From Mesostigma viride (taxonomy: Eukaryota > Streptophyta > Mesostigmatophyceae > Mesostigmatales > Mesostigmataceae), in the NCBI GenBank assembly GCA_009746045.1, contig RPFO01000473.1:83335-147334 (forward strand): 64,000 nt of DNA. The letters run 5' to 3'. Position 1 is the stretch's first letter, and every line of letters begins with the position of its first letter. The translations under genes were made by a program, and so were the position numbers. This document shows, one piece after another, positions 1 through 11,141 of this stretch. Below the pieces are notes generated by a model. It saw only the letters and a list, made by a program, of their open reading frames with translations. It made no database searches and was not told the origin of the DNA.

Positions 1-1507
1 CTGTAGCAGTTATTAATTTTGGCAGTTGGCCACCTGTGCAGACGCTAAGGAAGGCATTAGTGAGTATTAAGGCACACTAACACTTCCTATGCCATCCAAA
101 AGGCTCCTGACCATGCCCAATTCGACCACAATGTACAAGGAGGTGGCTGGGCACGTCATGTGCCCTTGCCTTACCTCGACACGGGCAACCTGTTGCGTGT
201 GTGCACAACAATGAGGCAGGTAGCTCTACATGCCTAGCCAACACTTCTAAAGCATATTCCAGGTTTATGGTGTGGGCATCATCCCAAAACCAAGCTCAAA
301 CACACCCTAGAAAGCCATATCCACTAATTGCCCAACAAGGGTAACAACAGACAGTCCACAGAGAAAGCAGAATTATCATACATGCTGATTGCCAAGGCTT
401 CTTACCATGGTTACCTTGCCTTGCTAGCATATGAATTAGGGCTCTCCCATTTTAGTGGGAGAAAGGCCAACAAGACAACGATAACCCCTACCTACGTGCA
501 GTTCCACCCATGCAGTATGCCCCTCAGAAAAACCACTGCCACCTTTCTTTCCAGCGCAATTGTTTGCCAAGAAACAAACTCAAGCTTGTGAGCCTCTAAC
601 CACAATGAAGCCTCTGCTAAGAAAGGCCGCGTCAATATTCACACAAAACTGAGTGCTGTTAGCAATCTCCTTCCAAGAAACCACTCAGCAAATCCCTGAC
701 AACTTGACGATATGCCACGGTCACGCTTTGACACATCCCAGCCATGCAACGTACATAAAAACCACTGAAAGGTGCCAGGAATCTGGCGATGCGCAGCACG
801 GAATGGCATTATACCTGGCGCTAACTGCACGGAAAGAAGCCGAAAACTTGCGTTGATAACCCATAAAGGAAGCGAAACATTCATAGGGTCACGTTGATCA
901 CACGATCGTACCATTACCGGAATTGTCCTTCGCCCAGCGGCGCAAGAAAGAACAACCTTCCATGGAATAATAAGACGCGCATCCCGCGAGCCTGGAGAGT
1001 GTCTTACCGATCATGACGGAAATCTTGCCGAAACCCAGCAAATTTTTTAAAGCTTTACCAATAACGATTTAAACGCATCCTTGACGCTAGGTAAAGCCCA
1101 TAAAACCTGACAATCACCGCCGCCAGCGTGCATTCTAATTTATTCCTCTCGACGAAAACATCAGATTGGACCCCCGTGGCGATGGTCATCAATAAAATCA
1201 TCGACACTGCAAAAAACGCGAACTCCGCTACGAAGTGGTATCATTTACTCATCGTCTTTAAGATTCGCTCAGTTTCTCTGCATTCCGCGAGCTATCTTTT
1301 TCTACTCTGCCTGAAAGCACGTCGCCATGGCCAGCTCCGGTAGGGGTGCGCGCCCCGTGCACCACTTTTTCACGGTACGGACGGGTACCGCGAATTTTTC
1401 GGCGCCAAAATATTCGCGCCGGGACCGTCCCCTTAATGCAATTTTTTTACTCGCCATGAGTACCAACCTAGCATGCTAGCACACATGTAACGTTCCCCGG
1501 CTTGGCG
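1..1507. other. No supported gene
   Basis: Only short open frames without recognisable domains or convincing splice signals are present on either strand. I see no RNA gene or long repeat. It is left as intergenic sequence 5' of the TIR-element cluster. Confidence 0.5.
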
Positions 1508-1512
1508 ATTCT

Positions 1513-2751
1513 ACTTACCGTAGCGGTCAAGATCACTCAAATGCGACGACTGACAACTTTGTGAATCGACCTCGCAAACTGCTTTTCATGGGCTTCATTT
1601 CGGGTCGCAAAGTTCAAATGTTAGTAGGCCGCCTCACGCCTGCGCCGTCGGTGCCCGCCGCACGGCCCCCGGCCCTAGTCAGTAGACATGTCATGAAGTA
1701 CATGGGCTCACCTCAGTCCCGCATGGCCGCACCCGGCCGGGCCACTCAGGGCCATGCCCGGCCCTATATTATAACTAATCAGTGCTTGATGAATCAAAAC
1801 ACTTAGTAGGCAGGCGGGTACCTCATTAAGCTGGGTACTGAGCCACTGACCATCATACTAAACCGACAAGTCGATGGGCTCGCAGACCTATTACCGTAGT
1901 GGTCAAAATCACTTTGCGTCTAATTGTTTGCGAATTGACCTCGCAAACTGCTATTAATGGGCTTGATTTTGGGTCGCAAAGTTCAAATGTTACCGCGCCG
2001 CGCCTGCGCCGCGCCGCACAGCCCCAAGCCCAGCGAACCGAACGGCCTTTCGCGCCACAATTTTTCGCGCCTTTTGTTACTGTCACTGCGAAAGCCAAAG
2101 GCTTGTGCAGAATGCACGGTGTCTTGGCAGAAGAGCGGGGCGTCGAAGGCAGAAGAGCCGCGGGGCGTCAGGCAGGCCAGCAGGCAGTCAAGCCAGGTAT
2201 CCTACACCATTATCCTAAGGGCTAATTAATGCTCGGCAGCGAGACAACCGCTATTATTGGTAGTATTATAATTTTCGGGGAAATGGGTATATTTTTATTA
2301 GCGGCCACTGAATTATGGACCAAAGAGGTGAGAGGGGAAATGAGTAGTCAGCGAATCCTAATTAAAGGTGGGCACACACACGTAGAATTATAATAGGTAG
2401 TATTATAATCAGTGCTATACCCGCATTGATCAATCAAATCACTCAGGTGGGTACTGACTTGGGTTACATGAGTGGAGAGGGGGCAAAGGGATATGAAGTT
2501 GGTGAGACCCAAGCCAAGCCACTGACCACTAACAAGCCGATGGGCTCGCAAACCTAAAACTTTGCCAGCATTTTTGGTCGCAAACTATAAATTCCACCCA
2601 GTTTTGGGGTCGCAAAGTAATTAGACGCAAAGTGATTTTGACCACTACGGTAGTCTTTGCCTTCATTTTGGGTCGCAAACTATAAATTTCACCTTGTTTA
2701 TGGGTCGCAAAGTTCAGCGTCGCAAAGTGATCTCTTGACCACTACGGTAGT
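1513..2751. mobile_element. MITE-like TIR element cluster, nested or partly duplicated
   Basis: A perfect 33-bp inverted repeat pairs 1893-1925 with 2619-2651; its outer part reads ACCGTAGTGGTCAAAATCAC. A second, imperfect pair lies outside it, at about 1517-1547 and 2719-2748. Between and beside the ends the 9-mer GGTCGCAAA recurs at about 1611, 1969, 2574, 2607, 2671 and 2702, which looks like iterated subterminal sites. No transposase frame lies inside. The layout suggests a non-autonomous cut-and-paste element, either inserted into a relative or partly duplicated. The superfamily is not assignable because I could not fix a clean target-site duplication. Confidence 0.55.
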
Positions 2752-2755
2752 AGGG

Positions 2756-3342
2756 CCTGCAGGCCGGCGCGCCGGCCCGGCCCCTGCAATTGTCCCTGCC
2801 TGCCGGGGCCGGCACCTCCGCTCGCCGCCGGCGCTCAGACGAACACCCGCCGCCGGAGACTTGGTTGTGTGGAAGGCGTAGGGCCGTACAGCCGTACTGG
2901 CCGTAGACTCTACCTGACTCAACGCACTCAGCGCATTTCCGCAAATTCCGTTTGGGTTCCGCAAGACGTTGCCAACTCACGTAACTATGCCAGGACTTGC
3001 GTTACGTGAGGCAGCATACGAAGCTTGCGGGCTTGAACAGGGAGAAATAAATCAACTCAAAGGCGGCAGTAACAAAATCGATTTCCTCCTGAAGGTTTCC
3101 TGTATGCTGGGCAGTACGCAAACCGAGGGCGTCGGCAGTCGGCACTCGGCAGTTGCGGTAGCAACATCCCTTTCAAGGATGGCAATGGCAGACGGCGAGG
3201 GCGAACGTGCCTTGGCTGTCGTGTGCCCATGACTTTGGCTTGAATATTCTCGTCGCTAGAAGTATGTTAGGGAAATGCAAGAGTTTCGAGTAGACAGCAG
3301 CCCATTATAATCTCTTCTCGCCTTCCTGGTAGCTTTACAACA
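2756..3342. other. 5' flank of the pseudouridine synthase gene
   Basis: This GC-rich spacer holds no convincing gene. The segment just before the downstream start codon is pyrimidine-rich and ends with ACAACAATGA around the ATG, a good eukaryotic initiation context. No clear TATA box is seen. Confidence 0.35.
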
Positions 3343-5634
3343 ATGAAGAGAGCTCAGGAAGACATAGACAGTGTTTCCGAAGGTCCGCTGACAAAGAAAG
3401 CGTTGACGGAGAGCCTGCCTTCCCCGACAGACCAGGAGTCAGCCGAGGGAATCCTGGAGGATGACGCGCCTGACGCCATCGCCGAGCAGCCCGAGGCAAC
3501 TGCCCAGGCGTCCCCTGGCGAGGTTGACGAGAAGGTGCCTTCTAAAGCCGTGCAGCAAGTCGACCGGCCACCCGTGCCCAAGATCGGCAAGAAGCGGAAG
3601 GTCGCCATGTACCTAAGCTACGTGGGCGCGGGGTATCACGGCATGCAGCGCACGCCGGGGACGAAGACCATCGAGGGGGACCTGATCGACGCCTTCCTCA
3701 AGTCGGGCGCCGTTGCCGAGATCAACATCCACGAGCCGCGCAAGTTCAGCTTCTCGCGCGCGGCGCGCACGGACCGAGGCGTGAGCGCGCTGGGCCAGGT
3801 AGTGGGCGCCAAGCTCGTGCTCGACCCCCCCGGGCTTGTCCAGCGCATGAACGAGCACCTGCCGCCGGCCATCCGTTGTCTGGGTGTCGTCCGCGTCATC
3901 AACTCGTTCAACGCACGGCGCCACTGCGACTACCGGCGGTACGAGTACCTGCTGCCGACGTACGCGTTCGACCCGGCCATGACCCGTGGGTACGCACGCC
4001 AGGTCAGCGACGCCGCGTGCGGCATGGCTGACGCCAGCTCGTTGCCCTCGCCGCCTTCAGCGACGCCCTCGTCCGCGGCAGGGCCGTCATCGTTGGCAAA
4101 CACCGGCGAGGACGCACAATCGGCGCGTGAGGGTGAAGATAGAGGCAACGCGGCTGGTCCGAACGATAAAAATGCTGGCGCCATCACCTTCCCCACGGGG
4201 GGCCCTGCGTCCGCCAGCACAAACACAAACCCGTCTTCGGGGGCCACGTCAGCCCATCCGGACGACTCCACCCCTGCATCGGCCCCCGGCGAGCCTGCCA
4301 TGAACAGCTCATCGCACCCCATGGGCCAGCTAGGGTCAACTAGTGGCACAGGAACTGCAGGAGCCGCCCCCGGGCCTAGTCAGCCCGCCCAGCCTGCCCC
4401 GGCCCCCTTTGTCTTTGACGAGGCGTGCCGACGGAAAGTGGAGCGGCTGCTGTCCCTCTACCGCGGCACGCACAACTTCCACAACTTCACCATCGAGCGC
4501 AAGCCCAGCGACCCTTCTGCGGCGCGTCACATGCGTGCCTTCTCCTGCTCCAAGCCGTTCACCATCAACGTGTCAGTGCCTGCCGCCAGCGAAGCACACC
4601 CGATGACAGATGCTAGAGACCAGCGCCCTATTCCGGGCAGTGAGAACGGTTGTGCGATGGGCAAGCCTGGGCCAAGCGCTGAGGTGGGGTGCGTTGCTGG
4701 CACGCAGCCCATGGGAGCGGCATCGTTACCGGCTGGCAGTGCAACGGGCACCCCAATGGGAAGCATCACAGATAGCCAAGCGGGTAGCCAAGCGGGTGCC
4801 CAAGCGGGGGGGCCAACATCCGGCGGTGCCATCCGGCCGCAGGAGTACGTGGCCCTCTCGGTCGTGGGCCAGTCGTTCATGCAGCACCAGATCCGCAAGA
4901 TGGTGGGTCTCCTGGTCGCGGTGATGCAGGGGGTGACGGACGAGAGCAGTATCACGCGCGCACTGGAGTCGCCCGAGCGCGTGTTTGTCCCCATCGCGCC
5001 CTCCCTGGGGCTGTACCTGGTAGAGACGATGTATGAGAGCTACAACAAGGAGTACGGCACGCCGAGGGGACTCCCATTGACGCTGGCGTCTTTTGACTCG
5101 GGCGAGGTGGAGGCGTTCCGCGTGGGCAGGATCTATGGCCACATGGCGGCCACCGAGGCGAGGTCGCGGCTCGTCAGCAAGTGGCTGGCCGACATGCCGT
5201 ACCAGTTTGCCAACCATGCAAAGGAGCTGCTAGCGCCCGAATTTTCGGCGCAGGAGAAGTACTTCACGGGTAAGAGGCCCAGCCGGGAGATGTCGGCCGG
5301 GGGGGTGGCGGACAGGGACCCTGATGGGGACGTGGACGAGAGCGAGCCGGTGGAGGGGGTGGAGGGCGGGGGGGACGATGATGCGGGGGTGGATGAGGAG
5401 GAGGAAGGGGAGAATGAGGAGGAGGAGGAAGGGGGCGGGGGTGGGGGTGGGCGGGGGCGGAGAGGAGGGGGCGAAGGTCGTGGGCATGGGAGGGGGCAGG
5501 GGGCCGGACGAGATGGGGGTCATGAGGATGGGAGAGGGGGGAGGCGAGGAGGGAGGAAGGGAGGGGGGGCAAAGTCGCGGGGTTGGGGGCGGCGGCGGTA
5601 CAGAGGCAAGGGTCCGCGGGGAAACGATGATTAG
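3343..5634 (+). CDS. PUS1: tRNA pseudouridine synthase, TruA/PUS1 family
   Basis: A single-exon frame of 763 codons. The TruA/PUS1 family isomerises uridine to pseudouridine in tRNA and some snRNAs and mRNAs, usually in the nucleus or mitochondria. The core is clear: a first strand with YVGAGYHGMQ near residue 95, the catalytic-loop motif ARTDRGVSALG with Asp144, HNFHNFT near residue 377, and QHQIRKMVG near residue 515. Two low-complexity insertions interrupt the fold (about residues 220-352 and 416-497), rich in Ser, Ala, Gly and Pro. The C-terminus from about residue 625 changes from Asp/Glu-rich to a Gly/Arg-rich tail, possibly RNA-binding or nuclear. The family's usual length is about 270-450 residues, so this protein is long. 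Naming it PUS1 rather than another eukaryotic TruA paralogue is an inference. The start is the first ATG and has good context. Confidence 0.9.
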   Translation: MKRAQEDIDSVSEGPLTKKALTESLPSPTDQESAEGILEDDAPDAIAEQPEATAQASPGEVDEKVPSKAVQQVDRPPVPKIGKKRKVAMYLSYVGAGYHGMQRTPGTKTIEGDLIDAFLKSGAVAEINIHEPRKFSFSRAARTDRGVSALGQVVGAKLVLDPPGLVQRMNEHLPPAIRCLGVVRVINSFNARRHCDYRRYEYLLPTYAFDPAMTRGYARQVSDAACGMADASSLPSPPSATPSSAAGPSSLANTGEDAQSAREGEDRGNAAGPNDKNAGAITFPTGGPASASTNTNPSSGATSAHPDDSTPASAPGEPAMNSSSHPMGQLGSTSGTGTAGAAPGPSQPAQPAPAPFVFDEACRRKVERLLSLYRGTHNFHNFTIERKPSDPSAARHMRAFSCSKPFTINVSVPAASEAHPMTDARDQRPIPGSENGCAMGKPGPSAEVGCVAGTQPMGAASLPAGSATGTPMGSITDSQAGSQAGAQAGGPTSGGAIRPQEYVALSVVGQSFMQHQIRKMVGLLVAVMQGVTDESSITRALESPERVFVPIAPSLGLYLVETMYESYNKEYGTPRGLPLTLASFDSGEVEAFRVGRIYGHMAATEARSRLVSKWLADMPYQFANHAKELLAPEFSAQEKYFTGKRPSREMSAGGVADRDPDGDVDESEPVEGVEGGGDDDAGVDEEEEGENEEEEEGGGGGGGRGRRGGGEGRGHGRGQGAGRDGGHEDGRGGRRGGRKGGGAKSRGWGRRRYRGKGPRGNDD

Positions 5635-5765
5635 CTTGTCACAGCTGTCACATCCGTTAGGACTGAACAAGTCTGTCTTGAAGAAATTTTTGTGAATGTC
5701 AAACATATTAGTGTGACTTCGATGCGGAAATTCAGAATGCATCAGGCATGCGTCATGCTTTGAGC

Positions 5766-5985
5766 ATTAAAATTAAATTAAATTTAATTATAACATGACT
5801 CCGTTGGGAGATCATGTAGCACATATTCCCGTGGATGGATGGGGGGGGGACAAAGCCGCGAAACCGAACTAATCTAACTCTAATCTAATCTAATCTAGAA
5901 AACCCTACCTACTCTACTCAGCAAAGCGCCCCTTCCGCTTGGGGGGAGGGGGCTTCCCAAAGGGCGGGCGTATGAGCCTGGACAA
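5766..5985 (-). mobile_element. 3' end of a family-A non-LTR retrotransposon
   Basis: Read on the minus strand, this piece gives the last codons of the ORF (KPPPPKRKGRFAE, then TAG at 5914-5916). A 3' UTR follows with the hairpin block CTCCCAACGGAG and an AT-rich (TTTAA)n tail. The same end recurs at 25318-25465 (+), 26040-26175 (-), 27340-27475 (-), 28560-28715 (-) and 48756-48810 (-). The 5' part is missing here. Confidence 0.65.
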
Positions 5986-6045
5986 TTAATTAATTAATTA
6001 ATTAAACTCGTGCTCCCGTTGGGGAGTCACGGAGCACCGAAGTGC
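5985..6045 (-). repeat. Family-F 3' tail fragment with terminal hairpin
   Basis: A run of TAAT units followed by CTCGTGCTCCCGTTGGGGAG and a few more bases. It is the reverse complement of the tail seen at 8440-8520 and 45440-45510. It abuts the family-A end, so two truncated elements lie side by side. Confidence 0.5.
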
Positions 6046-6099
6046 TTTTAATCCCTGTGTGTGCACAACAGGAGAAAGGGCAGAGACCCCCAGTCTCCT

Positions 6100-6410
6100 T
6101 CATGCCAAAGGCATGCCACAGCTGCATTCGGGCGCGCTAGCTAAAAGACATGCTAACGATCCGGCAAACTGTGGGTGCAATAAGACCCATGTGAGCATAT
6201 CATAGCAAGGAGCGTGGGCAAGTAATCTGATCGAGGCCATGACGTAGCATGGCTGTACAAAGACTAAGCTAAGGCTGTGGCTGGTTGTGTACCGTGCGTG
6301 AGCGGTGCACGTGACTACGTATGGTGGCACAGCTAGGCATGCAAACATTCTAAGCATGGCTGCCATGGCAACAGTGGCTACCAATGAAGTCAAGCTAGGG
6401 CTATTCTAGT
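6100..6410 (-). repeat. Dispersed repeat, probable retrotransposon 3' UTR
   Basis: About 100 bp at 6205-6300 match 49645-49745 in inverted orientation with few changes; both contain GTACACAACCAGCCA and TTACTTGCCCACGCTCCTTG. At both places the block follows an ORF1-like coding end. This makes it a likely shared 3' UTR of one non-LTR family. Confidence 0.45.
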
Positions 6411-6959
6411 CTAGCCCGCTGGGGGCGTCCACATCTTGTGGTTGATCATCAGGTCCCCGCCCCGCCAGTACACCTTGGGCTTCTGGGGGTCCTGCTTGTG
6501 GCGGAGGTATTCAGGCCACAGGTCACGTCGCTGCTGCTGCTGAGCGGGGGTCAGGTCGTCGTCCAGCGTCCAGGTGAGGTCGTGCAACCGCTTGCGACGA
6601 GAGAGGAACCGCTGCTTGTCCTCACGGGAGGGGAAGGTGAGAAGGACTGGTGGGGGAGCCGCCTTGTCCCGTGAGTGGGGAAGGCGGTGGCACCCACGCA
6701 GTTCTACCTCACCTACCAGGCCCATGAGGGTAAGGAGCTGGTCCTTAAGCTCGTCGGCAAGGGAGGTTGACGTCTCACCTGGCTTCTGGGGGAAGCGACG
6801 CAGCACCACCCGGCAGTCGCGGCGGGCGCGGTCGGTGGCCTCCCGTTGTTGAGCCTGGCGAAGGTCTTCAAGCTCCTGGAGCTTCGTAGCGATGGCGTCG
6901 GTGGTGGAGGCCTGGACAATGGTCTTGGACACATCTTCTTGTCCTGCATAGCAGTCCAA
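6411..6959 (-). CDS. L1-type ORF1-like protein fragment, non-LTR retrotransposon
   Basis: The frame encodes a predicted coiled coil (KLQELEDLRQAQQREATDRA). An RRM-like segment follows with VLLTFPSREDKQRFLSRRK, then a basic C-terminal region (DDDLTPAQQQQRRDLWPEYL and KVYWRGGDLMINHKM). This order of coiled coil, RRM-like and C-terminal domains is that of nucleic-acid-binding ORF1 proteins of L1-clade elements, which coat the element RNA. The frame begins by reading through DCYAGQED, which belongs in another frame to the end of the adjacent ORF2 fragment (AMQDK). The N-terminus is therefore a fusion junction and the true start is lost. Probably non-functional. Confidence 0.55.
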   Translation of the reverse strand: MDCYAGQEDVSKTIVQASTTDAIATKLQELEDLRQAQQREATDRARRDCRVVLRRFPQKPGETSTSLADELKDQLLTLMGLVGEVELRGCHRLPHSRDKAAPPPVLLTFPSREDKQRFLSRRKRLHDLTWTLDDDLTPAQQQQRRDLWPEYLRHKQDPQKPKVYWRGGDLMINHKMWTPPAG

Positions 6960-7545
6960 GCAAGAGAGAGGGAGTGAATGCGATGTTCAAACTGCGCTGC
7001 CCAGGACCAGTAGGTCAGCCATCAACTGCTGTGGGTAGGTCATGACATGTTTGCCTGCCTTCTCAGGAATGTCCTTGGGGCCAGGCCAGGTCAGGATATG
7101 CCGCCCTGGCTGGCCAAGCCGCTGGGGGCCGGCCAGACCAAGGGCGGTGTCAACCTTGCTGGTGCGAGCAAGATGTCCTACGAATGCTATCCTACACTGT
7201 CTAATCTCGTCCGAAATGCGAGGCATGCCCTGGTACAAAGATTCTAAAGACCTATGCGTGGAAAACCCTACATTCAGGGTCCGACGGAGCATCCTGGTTA
7301 CCGTGCCGTTTCGCTAATTGGCCGCCAGCGTGTCCGTGAGCGTCCATGCCTCGGCGCTATACGTGAGCACCGTGAGGACCAGGACCTTGAGGAGCATGCG
7401 CTTGCGGTGCTCGCCAAGGGCCTTCGAGTGCCAGCAGTAGGTTTAGAGCGAACAATGCCGAGCCCAGGCCAGGCCGATGCGGGTGTCCACATCGGCGGCG
7501 GTGTCATGCAGGAAGCATGCTCCCCAGCAGTTTAAAGCGATCACG
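6960..7545 (-). pseudogene. Decayed C-terminal fragment of a family-A retrotransposon ORF2
   Basis: The minus strand gives MLRRTLNVGFSTHRSLESLY, then MPRISDEIRQCRIAFVGHLA and LGLAGPQRLGQPGRHIL. These align by eye with the longer copies at 24650-25180 (+) and 27640-28140 (-). They are the post-RT region of non-LTR elements, where the pattern YGAEAWT...LRxxLNVGF...GHLAR is typical. Frameshifts and stops interrupt it, and no RT active-site motif remains. Confidence 0.6.
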
Positions 7546-7784
7546 AAACGGGACCTCCGTCCCATCTAGCAGCCGTGGCACCAGGACTTAGGCGCCCACC
7601 GCAAGTTAGCCTATGTAGTCAGCCCTTTAATTTTAGAGGTGGCTAGCTCAAGTCAGGAAGAATTTGAGGCTAGACTTTGCTTGGAAACAGCCACATGCAA
7701 ACATGACAACCTTCATATTCAAAATCGTAAAACACTTCTGTTTGGCCTGGGGCTTTGAAAACAACTTATATCCATGACCGGGCT

Positions 7785-7989
<205 letters not shown>

Positions 7990-8199
7990 TAGCCGTAGCA
8001 ATTTCGAGTCATGCTTTGCCCATGCAGGGAGTTACTCCCTGCTGAGAGGCCATGTGTACCCTAGCTATAGCCTAGCCACATACCTTCCACCCCATATGTC
8101 ATGCAGGCCTTCTAGGCCCTCTCCTCAAGCCCCCCCTGGGTGCCTGTGCTTGATTAGGAGGCATGAACCACCATGGAGGTGCAGGTGCACCTAGTGCAC

Positions 8200-8342
8200 C
8201 CAGAGCAGGTGATAGTTGTACATCCTACACCTGCAGGTTGTCGCCCTGATTGTATTACAAACCCATAGATGCCCCTTTCTCAGGGCTATGTGTTACATAT
8301 GCTCCCCACGGAGCTATGATTTTAATTAATTAATTAATTAAT

Positions 8343-8345
<3 letters not shown>
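8200..8345 (+). repeat. Dispersed repeat with hairpin and AT tail
   Basis: It contains ACACCTGCAGGTTGTCGCCC, TCAGGGCTATGTGTTACATA and GCTCCCCACGGAGC, then (TTAA)n. The same block is inverted at 25840-25965. The terminal hairpin plus AT tail is the architecture of the other element 3' ends here. Confidence 0.5.
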
Positions 8346-8376
<31 letters not shown>

Positions 8377-8378
8377 GA

Positions 8379-8517
8379 TTAGACCGGTAGTATGTAGATT
8401 AGACCGGTAGGAATGTTTGCACCCATCCATCCATCCATCCATCGGGGTTAATGCTCCGTGACTCCCCAGCGGGAGCACGAGTCTAATTAATTAAAATTAA
8501 TTAATTAATTAAATTAA

Positions 8518-8520
<3 letters not shown>
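8379..8520 (+). mobile_element. Family-F retrotransposon 3' UTR and tail
   Basis: It reads AGATTAGACCGGTAG (twice), TTTGCACC, a short (CATC)n run, GGGGTTAATGCTCCGTGACT, a hairpin and (TTAA)n. The same order follows a coding end at 44705-45510, where the (CATC)n site has expanded enormously. Confidence 0.55.
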
Positions 8521-8925
<405 letters not shown>

Positions 8926-9340
8926 TGTCATGCGCAAAGGCATGCCACGGAGTACTATTCTAATCTCATTAGAAAAATAATTACACAAAAGTTTAAACAA
9001 CTATCGTCTGCATCATCCCCCAACCGTTAAGCACTAGATGGGGATGTAATCCTCATCCGAACTGTCCTCTACTGTAATGGCAGACGAGGCGGTAGTGAAG
9101 CGGCTATCCTCAGGACCAATAACCTCCACCTGCGGACTTCTACCCTGGCTAGCAACGGGCCGCGGGGCCCGTGGGGAGAAAACAGGAGCATACCCCTCGG
9201 GAAGGTGCTTATCGCAGATGGCAGCCCATTTCTCCTTGTCATTCATGCGGGCGCGGAGTACGGATAGTCCCAGAAGCCCTGCATCTTCAAGCAGTTGTGT
9301 CACACAGGTCCGCAAGTACTTACATACTTACTTCCGATGT
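8926..9340 (-). pseudogene. Family-B retrotransposon C-terminus and 3' UTR
   Basis: A minus-strand frame ending at 9034 encodes TCVTQLLEDAGLLGLSVLRA, MNDKEKWAAICDKHLPEGY and EDSSDEDYIPI. A near-identical copy lies at 26670-26940 (+). There it follows a degraded non-LTR post-RT region, which places this peptide at an ORF2 C-terminus. The UTR ends in CTCCGTGGCATGCC, then an ACTT tail. Sequence 8991-9013 is the empty version of a site that carries a short insertion in the other copy. Confidence 0.55.
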
Positions 9341-9416
9341 ATGTACATGACATCCCTTCCATGCCAAAGCTAGTGTAAGAGAAAGTCATGCCAGGTGCCT
9401 CCTGGGAGCCATAAGC

Positions 9417-9486
9417 ATATTTTTAGCTGGTCCGGATTCTCCCGATTTCTGGCCTGCGCTGGTTGTCTCCTTGATATTTTGAGCTG
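9417..9486 (-). mobile_element. Short dispersed element (44 bp) with 13-bp direct repeats
   Basis: The core at 9430-9473 holds, on the minus strand, GGAGACAACCAGCGCAGG, then CCAGAAATCGGGAGAATCCG. It is flanked by ATATTTTTAGCTG (9417-9429) and ATATTTTGAGCTG (9474-9486), a 13-bp direct repeat with one mismatch. Other copies are at 26988, 32231, 47204, 23958, 44108 and 29863. Confidence 0.6.
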
Positions 9487-10500
9487 CTGCAACTTGCCAC
9501 TTTCGAACTTGTAGAAGAAGGTTCCTAGTTGGGTGTCGTACACGCGAATCTAGATCCTGTCGATCAGACCTTTCAGCTGAGCTATCACAAGCTTATACTA
9601 GATGTCTGTACAGATGATTACGCAGCAACCCCCCTGGCAGCGAGGGAGGTTACCTACGGTCGACCTTCAGCTGCATGCATGTATGTGACGGCTAATGGCC
9701 ACAAGACTACTGCCCCTGTGCATGGCTGGGTATCCCTGCGACTACTGTGCACAACCAGGCATTGGACATGGCAGCTGTACCTGTTGTCCTGGCATCATAA
9801 TATGCAGGGAAAGTAGGAGTCGAATGCTCAGGAGTACATGTCTGGTGTCGAAATGGTTGTTGGTTGCACGTTTTGTTAGTTTTCTACCGCAAAGTCCCCA
9901 AGTTTACTCTTGACATGTGTTCATCTGAGATTCTTGTTCATGAGGCCCTTCACCTTATTTGTACTTTGATACCTGCGTGCACAAGGATGGGCCGACAGAC
10001 CATATAGCATTTGACAGCATTGATGAGAACGGGCAGAAAAATCTTTCAGCTCAGGGCACTGCATTATTTGGCATAAATGACCATGACTACTGCATTTGCT
10101 TTATCACAGATATCGATAAACAACCAGCGCAGGCCGAAAAAAGGGAAATATCATATCTGGATGTATGGCACGGGAGGTTTGCAGAACTGACGTCAATCAA
10201 ACCGTCATTTTCCTGCAGCTGTGTCACACAGGTGGTGTGCAATACAGTTGATTACTTGACTCGTGGTATCTGCAATCATGATGCATTGATGCGGTGTTTC
10301 CTGCATACCAGAGTTCACATAGGATGTGTCCTATGTCATTAAACTACCGCGACCAGGTCCAACTTTGTGCTTAAAATCCTGTACTACTATACAGAAAGTT
10401 CAGCCCGCTGAGCTACCATAGCAAGTCACATCCCTGCGTTCTCGGTTACCACACATGGGTTATTAAGTAACGTGCGTTGTAACTTTCACGTTAACTATTT
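9487..10500. other. Unassigned stretch with two weak open frames
   Basis: Open frames at 9529-9816 and 9959-10342 (+) have no recognisable domain, no convincing start context and no clear splice sites. They could be exons or decayed coding DNA, and I do not call either a gene. Confidence 0.3.
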
Positions 10501-10718
10501 CGCCGGTGAAGCCCACTTTCGGAAACCAAGGGTTAGTAGAAAGGCGAGGCCGATTATTGGAGAGGTGCGTGAAATGCGGGTGCACCTCAACGATTTCCAT
10601 TGGCGTCTACTATTTGTACGATGGATCTTGGTGCAAAACTCCTGAGTCAGGAAATCACCAGCTCACAGCACGCTCACTGCAAGCGCCAGGACTTATGCTT
10701 GCGAATTAGCACAATTCG

Positions 10719-11141
10719 GTGGATGGATGGATGGATGGATGGATGGATGGATGGATGGATGGATGGATGGATGGATGGATGGATGGATGGACGGACGGAC
10801 GGGCGGGCGGGCGGGCGGGCGGGCGGGCGGGCGGGCGCGGGCGGGCGGGCGGGCGGGCGGGCGGGCGGGCGGGCGGGCGGGCGGGCGGGCGGGCGGACGG
10901 ACGGACGGACGTACGTACGGACGTACGTACGGACGTACGTACGTACGTACGTACGTACGTACGGACGGACGGACGGACGGACGGACGGACGGACGGACGG
11001 ACGGACGGACGGACGGACGGACGGACGGACGGACGGACGGACGGACGGACGGACGGACGGACGGACGGACGGACGGACGGACGGACGGATGGATGGATGG
11101 ATGGATGGATGGATGGATGGATGGATGGATGGATGGATGGA
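10719..11141 (+). repeat. Compound tetranucleotide microsatellite
   Basis: Ordered blocks of GGAT, GGGC, GGAC, mixed GTAC/GGAC, a long GGAC block and GGAT again. Neighbouring blocks mostly differ by one substitution. All six frames stay largely open, which produces spurious ORFs of more than 150 codons. Confidence 0.95.
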
